Positions 39,140 through 47,411 of a DNA stretch of 64,000 nucleotides are shown one piece after another. How positions within the stretch are numbered: position 1 is the first letter of the stretch; each line of letters opens with the position of its first letter. Position numbers and translations under genes: made by a program. This DNA comes from Microbacterium sp. SLBN-146 (GTDB lineage Bacteria > Actinomycetota > Actinomycetes > Actinomycetales > Microbacteriaceae), in the NCBI RefSeq assembly GCF_006715145.1, contig NZ_VFMR01000001.1, positions 868,001 to 932,000 of the forward strand, given 5' to 3'. Below the pieces are notes generated by a model. It was given only the letters and a program-made list of their open reading frames with translations, was not told the DNA's origin and did no database searches.

Positions 39140-40498
39140 ATGAACACATTCGCAAAGCGCGCCCTGTGGGGCACGCTCTTCGCGGGCGGCATCACGCTGC
39201 TCGGCGCAGCCGCCGGCGCGAGCGCGGCGGACACGACAGGGGACGAGGGCCTGCTGTCGGGTACGCAGGCTCTGCTGAACGTCTCCGTGCCCGTCTCCAT
39301 CGACGGCACGTCCGTTTCGCTGCTCGGCGACGCGACGAGCGAGGCGTCGGCCCCACCGGCGGCACCCGCTCCGGCAGCGCCTGCACCCGCCGCAGCGCCC
39401 GTCACGAGCGGAGACGACAGCGTCGGCTCCGGCTCGCAGGCGATCGTCTCGGTCGACATTCCGGTGACGATCGGCGGCAACGCCGTGTCGGTCGTCGGCG
39501 ATTCGTCGTCCGAGTCTCCTGCCGCCCCGGCTGAACCGGCGCCCCCGGCTGAGCCGGCAGCACCTGCGCCGTCCACCTCGGGCGACGACGGAGTCGGGTC
39601 GGGCACGCAGGCGGTCGTTCCGGTCGCCGTGCCCATCACGGTGGGCGGTAACGCGATCTCGGTGCTCGGCGACAGCCAGTCGACGGATGCCGCGACCTCC
39701 GCCACACCGACGACCGCCGCCCCCGCGGCGACAGACGCCGGGACGTCGGGCGACGACGGGATCCTCGGTGGCAGCCAGATCGTGGCACCCGTCACCGCTC
39801 CGATCGCGGTGACCGGGAACGCCATCTCCGTGATCGGCGACAGCTCGTCCGAGGGCGCGACGACGATACCGGGCGCATCGGCTCCCGGTGGCACTGACGG
39901 CGCGTCGACGACCGGCGATGACGGGATCCTCGGCGGGACACAGGTTGTCGCGCCGATCACGGCTCCCATCGCGGCAGGCGGCAACGCCATCTCGGTCATC
40001 GGGGACAGCACGTCGACCGGTGCAGGGTCAGCGGCTCCCAGCGGTCCCGGCGCAGGCCTCGGCCTGCCCGTGACGTCGGGCGATGACGGCATCCTCGGTG
40101 GCAGCCAGATCGCGCTGCCGGTCGCCGTTCCCATCGACCTCGGCGGCAACGCCATCTCGGTCATCGGCGACAGCACGACGACAACGCCGTCCGCGGGCGA
40201 CCCCGGTACCCCCGGAACCCCTGGTACGCCTGGTACGCCTGGTACGCCTGGTACGCCTGGTACCCCGGGTACGCCTGGTACCCCCGGAACCCCGGGTACG
40301 CCCGGCACGCCGGGAACGGACGGAACCTCGGCCGTCGTGGCCGGCAGCGGAAACGCGGTCGTCGGCTCACCCGCCGGTGCGCGCGTCACGGCTCTCGCCG
40401 ACACGGGCCTCGAGGCCACGCTGCTGCCGCTCGCCGCGGGCGCGATCACACTGCTGATCGCGGGAGGCTTCGCCCTCCGTGCACGCCGCAAGGCGTGA
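39140..40498 (+). CDS. Chaplin-like repeat protein with collagen-like segment and LADTG wall anchor
   Basis: The 452-residue secreted protein has a signal peptide at 1-30. Six chaplin-like modules start near residues 33, 89, 146, 202, 257 and 311, each ending in GGNAISVIGDS or a variant. Pro/Ala/Thr-rich linkers separate them. Thirteen PGT triplets (355-393) form a collagen-like stretch. LADTG at 419-423, a hydrophobic helix and RARRKA form an LAxTG (class E sortase) sorting signal. The modules resemble Streptomyces chaplins (GNxVxVVG) but have no cysteines. Chaplins are amyloid-forming surface proteins that lower surface tension. CTGAAGGGGAA ribosome binding site. No sortase gene is in the window. 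Confidence 0.85.
   Translation: MNTFAKRALWGTLFAGGITLLGAAAGASAADTTGDEGLLSGTQALLNVSVPVSIDGTSVSLLGDATSEASAPPAAPAPAAPAPAAAPVTSGDDSVGSGSQAIVSVDIPVTIGGNAVSVVGDSSSESPAAPAEPAPPAEPAAPAPSTSGDDGVGSGTQAVVPVAVPITVGGNAISVLGDSQSTDAATSATPTTAAPAATDAGTSGDDGILGGSQIVAPVTAPIAVTGNAISVIGDSSSEGATTIPGASAPGGTDGASTTGDDGILGGTQVVAPITAPIAAGGNAISVIGDSTSTGAGSAAPSGPGAGLGLPVTSGDDGILGGSQIALPVAVPIDLGGNAISVIGDSTTTTPSAGDPGTPGTPGTPGTPGTPGTPGTPGTPGTPGTPGTPGTPGTDGTSAVVAGSGNAVVGSPAGARVTALADTGLEATLLPLAAGAITLLIAGGFALRARRKA
40202..40318 (+). repeat. 9-bp tandem repeat coding for 13 Pro-Gly-Thr triplets
   Basis: Thirteen tandem copies of a 9-base unit, consensus CCTGGTACG, with units 3-6 identical and the outer ones diverged at third positions. 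The high identity of the central units suggests recent slippage, so copy number is likely variable between strains. Encodes the collagen-like part of the chaplin-like protein. Confidence 0.92.
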
Positions 40499-40507
40499 CG
40501 CTCGGAT

Positions 40508-40551
40508 GACCGTGGAGTCTCGCACCGTGCCTGGCACGGGACTCCACGGTC
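40508..40551. terminator. Strong hairpin between the chaplin-like gene and rplI
   Basis: GACCGTGGAGTC (40508-40519) pairs perfectly with GACTCCACGGTC (40540-40551). The loop contains a second hairpin, CCGTGC-CTG-GCACGG. It lies 10 bp after the chaplin-like stop and 67 bp from the convergent rplI stop, so it probably serves both. There is no U tract. Confidence 0.75.
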
Positions 40552-40617
40552 GCCGAACGACGGATGCCGCGAACCCGAAGGTCCGCGGCATCCGTTCGCC
40601 CTCGTGAGGGCTGAGCC

Positions 40618-41070
40618 TTATTTGGCTGCGACCACCTGAAGCGTGATCACGGCGGTGAGGTCGTCACGAAGACGGATCGTCGCCTCGTGCTCGCCCACCG
40701 ACTTGATCGGCGAGGTGATGTGGATCTTGCGCTTGTCGAGGTCGCCCAGACCGGCGGCCTTCACGGCGTCGGCGACGTCGACCGTCTTGACCGAACCGAA
40801 CAGGCGACCTTCGGCGCCCGCCTTGACGGCGAGGCGCACCTTGTTGCTCTCGAGGGAGTTCTTGAGCGCCACGGCCTCTTCGTGGTCGTGGATCGCACGC
40901 GACTCGCGAGCGGCGCGAATCGACGCCACCTGCTTTTCGCCGCCACGCGACCACGCCACAGCGAAGCCCTGAGGGATGAGGTAGTTGCGGGCGTACCCGT
41001 TCTTGACCTCGATGACGTCACCGGCGCTTCCGAGCCCGGCGACCTCGTTCGTGAGAATCAGCTTTGCCAT
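40618..41070 (-). CDS. rplI: Ribosomal protein bL9
   Basis: The 150-residue protein of the large subunit has [20 protein letters not shown] and the conserved [14 protein letters not shown] motif. A long connecting helix (residues 45-80) and the C-terminal RNA-binding domain ([14 protein letters not shown]) follow. Length is the family norm. ATG 41070 has an AAGGAGC ribosome binding site. Last gene of the rpsF-ssb-rpsR-rplI operon, 10 bp after rpsR. Confidence 0.97.
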   Translation of the reverse strand: MAKLILTNEVAGLGSAGDVIEVKNGYARNYLIPQGFAVAWSRGGEKQVASIRAARESRAIHDHEEAVALKNSLESNKVRLAVKAGAEGRLFGSVKTVDVADAVKAAGLGDLDKRKIHITSPIKSVGEHEATIRLRDDLTAVITLQVVAAK

Positions 41071-41080
41071 CGGATGCTCC

Positions 41081-41335
41081 TTAGCGGCCGGCGCCGGCGT
41101 AGGGGAGCAGAGCCATCTCGCGTGCGTTCTTGATCGCACGGGCGATGAGGCGCTGTTCCTGAACGGAGACACCAGTGATACGACGGGCGCGGATCTTGCC
41201 ACGCTCCGAGATGAACTTGCGAAGAGTTGCGACGTCCTTGTAGTCGATGACGCCGACACGGATCGCCTTCGCGGGGGCAGCGTTCTTCGCGCCCTTCCGC
41301 GGCTTCCGACGATCGCCGGTTGCCTTTCCAGCCAT
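41081..41335 (-). CDS. rpsR: Ribosomal protein bS18
   Basis: The 84-residue basic protein of the small subunit has [19 protein letters not shown] and the [20 protein letters not shown] core, with a Lys-rich N-terminus. It has no zinc-binding cysteines (the C-minus type is common in actinobacteria with paralogues). It binds S6 in the ribosome platform. It lies between ssb and rplI, separated from ssb by a 144-bp gap holding a palindromic repeat. Confidence 0.96.
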   Translation of the reverse strand: MAGKATGDRRKPRKGAKNAAPAKAIRVGVIDYKDVATLRKFISERGKIRARRITGVSVQEQRLIARAIKNAREMALLPYAGAGR

Positions 41336-41395
41336 GATTTTTCCTTAATGAAGAAGAAGTGGGATGCCGGGTGTTCCGGCCTTCTGAAGGGGGAG

Positions 41396-41430
41396 GGTCT
41401 CGATACGCCCGCTGCGCGGGCTACTCGACC
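41396..41430. repeat. REP-like palindromic element in the ssb-rpsR gap
   Basis: GGTCTCGATACGCCCGC and GCGGGCTACTCGACC form an imperfect stem around a TGC loop, 35 bp in total. The GGTCTCGATACG... GGGCTACTCGACC pattern is one I know as a dispersed intergenic repeat in Microbacteriaceae genomes. It is a family-level recollection; only one copy is in this window. It lies inside the operon and may stabilise or process the ssb/rpsR message. Confidence 0.7.
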
Positions 41431-41479
41431 TTGACCCGAGTCGCATCAACGCGGCTGCGCCGCGGTGATCCGCCTCGCG

Positions 41480-42010
41480 TCAAAACGGCGTGTCGTCGCC
41501 GTACGACGTTCCGGGCGCTGCCCAGGCGTCGCCGCCGGCAGCATTCGAGGAGGAGCCGGGCGTCGACCACGGCTCGTCGGCGACCTGCGCGGGTCGCGCC
41601 TGTCCACCTCCGCCGCCGAAGCTTCCGCCTCCACCGCCGCCACCACTGGCAGCACGCGTGACCTGAGCGGTCGCGTAACGGAGCGAGGGGCCGATTTCGT
41701 CGACCTCGAGCTCGATCGCGGTGCGGTTGTTGCCTTCGCGATCCTGGTAGCTGCGCTGCTTGAGGCGGCCGGTCGCGATGACCCGCATGCCCTTCGTCAG
41801 CGATCCGGCCACGTGCTCGGCGAACTCGCGCCACACGCTCGCGCGGAGGAACAGCGCTTCGCCGTCCTTCCACTCGTTGGCCTGACGGTCGAAGTTGCGC
41901 GGCGTCGACGCGATCGTGAAGTTCGCGACGGGCAGTCCGTTCTGCGTGTACCGCAGCTCGGGATCAGCCGTGAGGTTTCCCACGACGGTGATGATCGTCT
42001 CGCCGGCCAT
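41480..42010 (-). CDS. ssb: Single-stranded DNA-binding protein
   Basis: The 176-residue protein has an N-terminal OB fold (about 1-115: [40 protein letters not shown]). A Gly-rich flexible linker (about 116-145) and an acidic tip ending DDTPF, which recruits partner proteins such as polymerase and repair helicases, follow. Tetrameric SSB coats single strands in replication and repair. It starts 5 bp after rpsF in the conserved ribosomal operon. Confidence 0.96.
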   Translation of the reverse strand: MAGETIITVVGNLTADPELRYTQNGLPVANFTIASTPRNFDRQANEWKDGEALFLRASVWREFAEHVAGSLTKGMRVIATGRLKQRSYQDREGNNRTAIELEVDEIGPSLRYATAQVTRAASGGGGGGGSFGGGGGQARPAQVADEPWSTPGSSSNAAGGDAWAAPGTSYGDDTPF

Positions 42011-42015
42011 CGCCC

Positions 42016-42420
42016 TTACGCCTTCGCTGCCTTGGCCTCAGCGGCTTCGCGACGAGCAGGGGCAGCAGCCTTGCGGGCCGCCTTCTCCTCGGAGCGCTTC
42101 GCCTCGGCGGCCACCAGAGCGATCGCCTCTTCAGCGCGGAGCACCTTGGTGCGCATGATCGACTCGTTCAGCTTCAGCTGACGGTCGAGTTCCTGCGTGG
42201 CAGCGCTCGTGGCGGTGAAGTTGACGACGGCGTAGATGCCTTCGGTCTTCTTCTGGATCTCGTAAGCGAGACGGCGGCGACCCCAGATGTCGATGTTCTC
42301 GATCGTGCCACCATCGTTCGTGATGACCTTCAAGAACTTGTCGAGGTTCGGAGCGACCTGGCGCTCGTCGATCTCGGGGCTGAGGATCACCATGAGCTCG
42401 TACTGGTGAGAGTGCGTCAC
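42016..42420 (-). CDS. rpsF: Ribosomal protein bS6
   Basis: The 134-residue protein has [40 protein letters not shown] and [20 protein letters not shown] in the canonical S6 fold. A C-terminal Ala/Lys/Glu-rich extension of about 35 residues, usual in actinobacteria, follows. It starts with GTG behind a strong AAGGAGGT ribosome binding site. First gene of the operon. A hairpin in the leader could serve S6:S18 autoregulation. Confidence 0.96.
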   Translation of the reverse strand: MTHSHQYELMVILSPEIDERQVAPNLDKFLKVITNDGGTIENIDIWGRRRLAYEIQKKTEGIYAVVNFTATSAATQELDRQLKLNESIMRTKVLRAEEAIALVAAEAKRSEEKAARKAAAPARREAAEAKAAKA

Positions 42421-42446
42421 TGACCCACCTCCTTCGGACTAGAACG

Positions 42447-42469
42447 GCTGCAGGGCATTTCCCCGCAGC
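42447..42469 (-). promoter_or_regulatory. Leader hairpin of the rpsF operon, possible S6:S18 autoregulatory site
   Basis: On the minus strand GCTGCGGGG and CCCTGCAGC pair through nine positions around an AAATG loop, ending 26 bases before the GTG start. The base triplet CCG, the hallmark of S6:S18-binding leaders, directly follows the stem (its first C is shared with the stem). Hairpin position agrees with the autoregulatory motif known in many bacteria, but the second stem was not confirmed. Confidence 0.4.
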
Positions 42470-42577
42470 AGGAGGGTGTGTATGCACGTCATCCGGCTTC
42501 CAGCGCGTCGGGCGCATGCGGACAACCCTCCTATGGTACCGGAAGCCGCACGCCACCGCGATTCGGCGCCGAATCGG

Positions 42578-43774
42578 TCAGCGGAAGGCGCTGAGCCCGG
42601 TCAGGTGCTGGCCGAGGATGAGTGTGTGGACCTCGTCGGTGCCCTCGTACGTGCGGACCGATTCGAGGTTCGCCGCATGCCGGATCGGTGAGTGCGCCAG
42701 CAGCACGCCGTCGCCCCCGAGGATCGTCCGCGCCGTCCGGGCGATCTCGATCGCCTCACGCACGTTGTTGAGCTTGCCGAGTGAGATCTGCTCGGGCCGG
42801 AGGCTCCCGGCATCCTTGAGCCTGCCGAGGTGCAGCGCGAGCAGCGCGCCCTTCTGCAGCTCGAGCGTCATGTCGACGAGCTTCTGCTGCGTCAATTGAA
42901 AGCCCGCGATGGGCGTTCCGAACTGCTCGCGGGCAAGGGCGTGGCGGAGTGCGTCCTCGTAGCTGTCGCGTCCGGCACCGAGCGCGCCCCACACGATGCC
43001 GTACCGTGCGTCGTTGAGCGCCGAGAAGGGACCGCGCAGTCCGCGCGCGTCCGGCAGCATCGCCGAGGCGGGCAGGCGCACCCCGTCGAACCGCACGTCG
43101 CACTGCACTGAGGCGCGCATTGATCCCTTGGGTCCGAGCACGACCGCCTCGAACCCGCGAGAATCCGTCGGCACGAGGAAGCCGCGGACACCCTCGTGCG
43201 TCTGCGCCCATACGACCGCGATCTGAGCGATCGACGCGAGTCCGATCCAGCGCTTCTCGCCCGTCAGGATCCAATCGTCGCCGTCGCGCTGGGCGTAGGT
43301 CTTCATGCTCGACGGGTCGGATCCCGCGCCCGGCTCGGTGAGGGCGAAACTCCCGATCGCCTCGCCGCTCGCGAGCTGCGGCAGCCAGTCGTTCTTCTGC
43401 TCGTCGCTCCCCCAGCGGTGGATCGAGCCCATCGCGAGCGAGCCCTGCACAGAGACGAGCGTCCGCAGACCCGAGTAGCCCGCCTCGAGCTCGAGCGCAG
43501 CGAGACCGTACTCGACGGCGGTGCCCCCGGGGCATCCGTACCCGTTCAGACTCATCCCGAGCACCCCGAGCTGTCCGAGCGCCGGCACGATCTCGCGCGG
43601 GAACCAGCCGCGGTCGAACCAGTCCGCGATGTGGGGGCGGATCTCGGCGTCGACGAAGCGGCGCACACGATCGCGCACGGCACGCTCTCCATCCGAGAGC
43701 AGCGCGTCGATCCCCAAGACATCGGATGCCGCGCGCAGAGCCTCGAGGTCGTCCGTATCGTGCGCGCCGGTCAT
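42578..43774 (-). CDS. Glutaryl-CoA-dehydrogenase-like acyl-CoA dehydrogenase
   Basis: The 398-residue FAD flavoprotein has FALTEPGAGSDPSSM, WILTGEKRWIGLAS and ARYGIVWGALGAGRDSYEDAL. The catalytic base Glu is in VRTYEGTDEVHTLILGQHLTG. These segments follow glutaryl-CoA dehydrogenase closely (TYEGTHDIHALILG there), so oxidation and decarboxylation of glutaryl-CoA in lysine/tryptophan breakdown is likely. A short branched acyl-CoA substrate is an alternative. ATG 43774 has a GAGGAGGC ribosome binding site. Isolated: no electron-transfer or CoA-transferase gene is adjacent. Confidence 0.87.
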   Translation of the reverse strand: MTGAHDTDDLEALRAASDVLGIDALLSDGERAVRDRVRRFVDAEIRPHIADWFDRGWFPREIVPALGQLGVLGMSLNGYGCPGGTAVEYGLAALELEAGYSGLRTLVSVQGSLAMGSIHRWGSDEQKNDWLPQLASGEAIGSFALTEPGAGSDPSSMKTYAQRDGDDWILTGEKRWIGLASIAQIAVVWAQTHEGVRGFLVPTDSRGFEAVVLGPKGSMRASVQCDVRFDGVRLPASAMLPDARGLRGPFSALNDARYGIVWGALGAGRDSYEDALRHALAREQFGTPIAGFQLTQQKLVDMTLELQKGALLALHLGRLKDAGSLRPEQISLGKLNNVREAIEIARTARTILGGDGVLLAHSPIRHAANLESVRTYEGTDEVHTLILGQHLTGLSAFR

Positions 43775-43865
43775 GGTCGCCTCCTCATCGAGTGGGCGCC
43801 GAGGTGCGGCATCCCTTCGTCGATTCTGCCTCCCGGTAGCGTGGTCGTGCACGAGAGGGGGATGC

Positions 43866-45032
43866 ATGAGCGGGATGCCACGATCAGCCACGCCGTTCGA
43901 CGCGCGGCCTCTCACCGAGCCGGTCGACCGTGCCGCCGTTCAGGCTTTCACCCGCCACTTGCGTGCCAACGGGATGCTCGGGAGCACGTCTGCCGCGACC
44001 GTCATCGGCATCGTCGTCGGTGTCTTCGTCGGAGGCGTCGTCCTCACGATGTTCGGCACATTCGGCGCGGTCGTGCTGTCGGCGATCGGCTCGTCGGGGG
44101 CGCCGGCATGGCTCCTCCTGCTCATCGGGTTCGTCCTCTTCCTCGTCTTCGCCGGCATTCTGACGCTCATCGGGTTCGTCGTGGTGCGCGCCGTCAGAGG
44201 AAGCGGGGTCCGCCGCTACCGCCTCGACCGCTTCGCCCGGGCCAACGGCATGACGTACCTCCCGGGGATCTCGAACCCCAGCCTTCCGGGGATGATCTTC
44301 GACATCGGCTCGTCTCGCCAATCGCTCGACCTGGTGCGTGGCACGAGCCCGCGGTTCGTCGAGTTCGCCAACTACCGCTTCACGACGGGTTCGGGCAAGA
44401 ACTCGACGACCCACGAATGGGGCTACGTCGCGGTCAAGCTCGACGTGCCGCTGCCGCACATCGTGCTCGACGCCCTCGGCAACAACAGCTTCTTCGGCTC
44501 CAACCTGCCCGTGTCGTTCGGCAAGGATCAGCGGCTGAGCCTCGAGGGCGACTTCGACCGCTACTTCACGCTCTCGTGCCCCAAGGGATACGAGCGCGAC
44601 GCCCTCTATCTCTTCACGCCCGACATCATGGCGCGCTTCATCGACAACGCCGCGGCCCTCGACGTCGAGATCGTCGACGACTGGCTCTTCCTGTACGCCA
44701 AGACCGACTTCTCGACGCTCAACCCCGCCGTGTGGGCGTGGCTCTTCTCCGTCGTCGGCGCGCTCCTCGACAAGCTCGCGCAGTGGGAACGCTGGCGCGA
44801 CGAACGCCTCGAGTCCGAGCGCCGTGCGGCCGCGGCGCTCCCCGCCGGCGAACAGGGCGTCCCGTTCGTCGCGCCCGTGGAAGCGCTGCGGCCACCGCCC
44901 GGAGTCGCGGCCCCCGGACGGCGATTGCGTCGCGGCATCCCGTGGTGGGCGATCGTCGTCGGAGCCGTCGTGGTCGCCGCGTGGGTGCTTCCGCAGTTCC
45001 TTGGCCTGTTGTTCGCGGCGTTCGGTCCCTGA
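43866..45032 (+). CDS. Membrane protein of unknown function with large cytoplasmic domain
   Basis: The 388-residue protein has two N-terminal transmembrane segments (about 45-68 and 78-105). A soluble domain of about 210 residues (YRLDRFARANGMTYLPGI, RFVEFANYRFTTGSGKN, LDALGNNSFFGSNLP) and a C-terminal transmembrane helix (about 360-380) follow. The soluble part resembles unnamed actinobacterial DUF3137-like proteins, which I mention with low certainty. GAGAGGGGG ribosome binding site. Convergent with the DUF779 gene; divergent from the acyl-CoA dehydrogenase with 91 bp between the starts. Confidence 0.75.
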   Translation: MSGMPRSATPFDARPLTEPVDRAAVQAFTRHLRANGMLGSTSAATVIGIVVGVFVGGVVLTMFGTFGAVVLSAIGSSGAPAWLLLLIGFVLFLVFAGILTLIGFVVVRAVRGSGVRRYRLDRFARANGMTYLPGISNPSLPGMIFDIGSSRQSLDLVRGTSPRFVEFANYRFTTGSGKNSTTHEWGYVAVKLDVPLPHIVLDALGNNSFFGSNLPVSFGKDQRLSLEGDFDRYFTLSCPKGYERDALYLFTPDIMARFIDNAAALDVEIVDDWLFLYAKTDFSTLNPAVWAWLFSVVGALLDKLAQWERWRDERLESERRAAAALPAGEQGVPFVAPVEALRPPPGVAAPGRRLRRGIPWWAIVVGAVVVAAWVLPQFLGLLFAAFGP

Positions 45033-45033
45033 G

Positions 45034-45048
45034 CCCGGCGCCGCCGGG
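45034..45048. terminator. Short GC-rich hairpin between convergent genes
   Basis: CCCGGC-GCC-GCCGGG, a 6-bp stem immediately after the stop of the membrane protein gene and 9 bp before the DUF779 stop. No U tract. Plausible but weak bidirectional terminator. Confidence 0.4.
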
Positions 45049-45056
45049 GAGCGTGG

Positions 45057-45446
45057 TCAGCGGAGGCCGAAGGCGGTCAGTTCGGCGTCGTCGAGCATGC
45101 GCGAACGGATGAGGAAACGCATCCCCGTCGGACCCTCGACCGAGAACCCCGCACCGCGGCCGGGCACGACGTCGATCGTGAGGTGCGTGTACTTCCAGTA
45201 CTCGAACTGCGCCTCCGAGATGAAGACCTCGATGGGGTCGTCGAGTCCGACGTCAAGGGTGCCGAGGTGCACGTCCGACGGGCCCGTGAGGAACATGCCG
45301 ACGGGGTAGCACATGGGTGCGCTCCCGTCGCAGCATCCGCCCGACTGGTGGAACATGAGCGGTCCGTGCTGCGCCGTGAGCTCGCGCAGCAGCGCCGCCG
45401 CGGCATCCGTCACCGCCACCCGGCTGTGGGTGTCCGTGTGATCCAT
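45057..45446 (-). CDS. DUF779 protein associated with aldehyde dehydrogenase
   Basis: The 129-residue protein of DUF779 has ALLRELTAQHGPLMFHQSGG, then GCCDGSAPMCYPVGMF, YWKYTHLTIDVVPGRGAGFS and EGPTGMRFLIRS. The cluster of three cysteines (CCDG and MCYP) is conserved in the family and suggests metal or thiol function. DUF779 genes routinely neighbour acetaldehyde/aldehyde dehydrogenases of the AcoD/ExaC type. Here it lies 244 bp downstream of that gene on the same strand. GGACGGAGAGG ribosome binding site at ATG 45446. Confidence 0.88.
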   Translation of the reverse strand: MDHTDTHSRVAVTDAAAALLRELTAQHGPLMFHQSGGCCDGSAPMCYPVGMFLTGPSDVHLGTLDVGLDDPIEVFISEAQFEYWKYTHLTIDVVPGRGAGFSVEGPTGMRFLIRSRMLDDAELTAFGLR

Positions 45447-45572
45447 GGCCCTCTCCGTCCTGTCTCTCATCCCCCACGCCCGCCCGCACGCCCGCCCGCA
45501 CGACCGCCCCGCGCCCGCCCCCGCGCCCCGCCCCCTCGCCGAGCACGCTCCCCTCGCCGAGACTGCATCCTC

Positions 45573-45609
45573 CGGCCGAGACTGCGGCGTGCGCGTGCAG
45601 TCTCGGCCG
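45573..45609. repeat. Long palindrome in the aldehyde dehydrogenase-DUF779 gap
   Basis: CGGCCGAGACTGC (45573-45585) and GCAGTCTCGGCCG (45597-45609) are perfect inverted repeats separated by 11 bases. Related GAGAC-type sequences continue outward on both sides (about 45557-45628), giving a longer imperfect hairpin. It resembles a REP-type element. It lies within the 244-bp gap between two co-directional genes; the rest of the gap, rich in CCCGCCCGCACG-type repeats, shows nothing else. Confidence 0.75.
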
Positions 45610-45690
45610 CGAGGTGCGGTCTCGCCGGCGACGGCGGCGGGCCCGGTGGCGGATGCCGCGAGCCCGGCGCCCCGGGAAGGTCCGCGCCGC

Positions 45691-47238
45691 TCAGAAGAAG
45701 CCCATGGGACCTTCCGCGTACGAGACGAGGAGGTTCTTCGTCTGCTGGTAGTGCTCGAGCATCTTCAGGTGGTTCTCGCGGCCGATGCCGGACTGCTTGT
45801 ATCCGCCGAAGGCCGCGTGCGCGGGGTACTGGTGGTACGTGTTCGTCCACACACGGCCGGCTTCGATCGCGCGTCCGGCACGGTACGCCGTGTCACCCAA
45901 GCGGCTCCAGACGCCGGCGCCGAGTCCGTACAGGGTGTCGTTGGCGATCGAGATGGCGTCGTCGAAGTCGTCGAACGACGTCACCGAGACGACCGGCCCG
46001 AAGATCTCCTCCTGGAAGATCCGCATGTCGTTCGTTCCCTCGAAGACCGTCGGGGCGACGTAGTAGCCGCCCGACAGCTCGCCCCCGAGGTCGACGCGCT
46101 CGCCGCCCGCGAGCAGCTTCGCACCACCCTGCTTGCCGATGTCGATGTACGACAGGATCTTCTCGAGCTGATCGTTGGATGCCTGTGCGCCGATCATCGT
46201 CGCGGGGTCGAGCGGGTTCCCCTGCACGATCTTCGAGACGCGGTCGAGACCGTCGCCGAGGAACCGATCGTAGATCGACCGCTGGATGAGGGCGCGCGAG
46301 GGGCACGTGCAGACCTCGCCCTGATTGAGCGCGAAGAACGTGAACCCCTCGAGCGCCTTGTCGTAGTAGTCGTCGTTGTCGCGCGCAACGTCTTCGAAGA
46401 AGACGTTCGCCGACTTGCCCCCCAGCTCGAGGGTCACGGGGATGAGGTTCTGCGACGCGTACTGCATGATCAGGCGGCCCGTCGTGGTCTCACCCGTGAA
46501 GGCGACCTTGCGGATGCGCTTGTGCTGAGCGAGCGGCGCACCCGCCTCGATACCGAAGCCGTTGACGATGTTGACGACGCCCGCCGGCAACAGGTCGCCG
46601 ATGATGTCGAAGAGGAAGAGGATCGACGCCGGCGTCTGCTCGGCGGGCTTCATGACGACGCAGTTGCCGGCGGCGAGCGCGGGGGCGAGCTTCCACGTCG
46701 CCATGAGGATCGGGAAGTTCCAGGGGATGATCTGCCCGACGACTCCGAGCGGCTCGTGGAAGTGGTACGCGACGGTCTCTTCGTCGAGCTGGCTGAGCGA
46801 TCCCTCCTGTGCACGGAGCACGCCCGCGAAGTAGCGGAAGTGGTCGACCGCGAGCGGAATGTCGGCGGCGAGGGTCTCGCGGACGGGCTTTCCGTTCTCC
46901 CACGTCTCGGCGACGGCGATCCGTTCGAGATTCGCTTCGATCCGATCGGCGATCTTGTTGAGGATGTTGGCGCGCTCGGTCGGGCTCGTCCGCTTCCACG
47001 ACTCGAAGGCCTTCCACGCGACGTCGACGGCGCGGTCGATGTCCTCCACTGTGCCCCGCCCGACCTCGGTGAAGGGCTTCCCCGTGACCGGGGTGATGTT
47101 CTCGAAGTACTGCCCCTTGACGGGCTCGACGAACTCGCCGCCGATGTAGTGGCCGTACCGGGAGCGGTACTCGGCAACGGCTCCGCGCTGTCCCGGCGCT
47201 GCGTAGACGCTGGATACGCCCTCTTCCACGATGGTCAT
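45691..47238 (-). CDS. NAD-dependent aldehyde dehydrogenase (AcoD/ExaC type)
   Basis: The 515-residue aldehyde dehydrogenase has [20 protein letters not shown], the cofactor GETTTG loop, general base Glu271 in [12 protein letters not shown] and nucleophile Cys310 in [25 protein letters not shown] and a [17 protein letters not shown]-terminal segment follow. Close to the acetaldehyde dehydrogenases of acetoin and ethanol metabolism; substrate range is inferred. AAGGAGACC ribosome binding site. A GAF regulator gene lies upstream on the same strand and DUF779 downstream. Confidence 0.92.
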   Translation of the reverse strand: MTIVEEGVSSVYAAPGQRGAVAEYRSRYGHYIGGEFVEPVKGQYFENITPVTGKPFTEVGRGTVEDIDRAVDVAWKAFESWKRTSPTERANILNKIADRIEANLERIAVAETWENGKPVRETLAADIPLAVDHFRYFAGVLRAQEGSLSQLDEETVAYHFHEPLGVVGQIIPWNFPILMATWKLAPALAAGNCVVMKPAEQTPASILFLFDIIGDLLPAGVVNIVNGFGIEAGAPLAQHKRIRKVAFTGETTTGRLIMQYASQNLIPVTLELGGKSANVFFEDVARDNDDYYDKALEGFTFFALNQGEVCTCPSRALIQRSIYDRFLGDGLDRVSKIVQGNPLDPATMIGAQASNDQLEKILSYIDIGKQGGAKLLAGGERVDLGGELSGGYYVAPTVFEGTNDMRIFQEEIFGPVVSVTSFDDFDDAISIANDTLYGLGAGVWSRLGDTAYRAGRAIEAGRVWTNTYHQYPAHAAFGGYKQSGIGRENHLKMLEHYQQTKNLLVSYAEGPMGFF

Positions 47239-47303
47239 GCTGGTCTCCTTCGACGCTGGCGCGACATCCCTCGTCGCGATGCGTCGACGGTAGGCGGCGG
47301 AAC

Positions 47304-47322
47304 GTTGCATCCTGTTGCATCC
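47304..47322. promoter_or_regulatory. Direct repeat upstream of the aldehyde dehydrogenase gene
   Basis: GTTGCATCC occurs twice in tandem (47304-47312 and 47314-47322), one helical turn apart, 66-84 bp before the start codon at 47238. The position is right for an activator site, and the GAF regulator encoded immediately upstream is the obvious candidate. Confidence 0.45.
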
Positions 47323-47411
47323 GCATGCCGCACACCTGAGGGGATCCGCGATGCTGAGGACGGATGCCGCGCGAAGGCCCTCGCGAACGCCGATCTCCTC
47401 AGTACTGCGCG

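Noticed and set aside
45451..45540. CCCGCCCGCACG-like short repeats upstream of the DUF779 start
   Set aside because: Simple-sequence C/G/A repeats in a high-GC gap without symmetry or conserved spacing; not convincing as a regulatory element.
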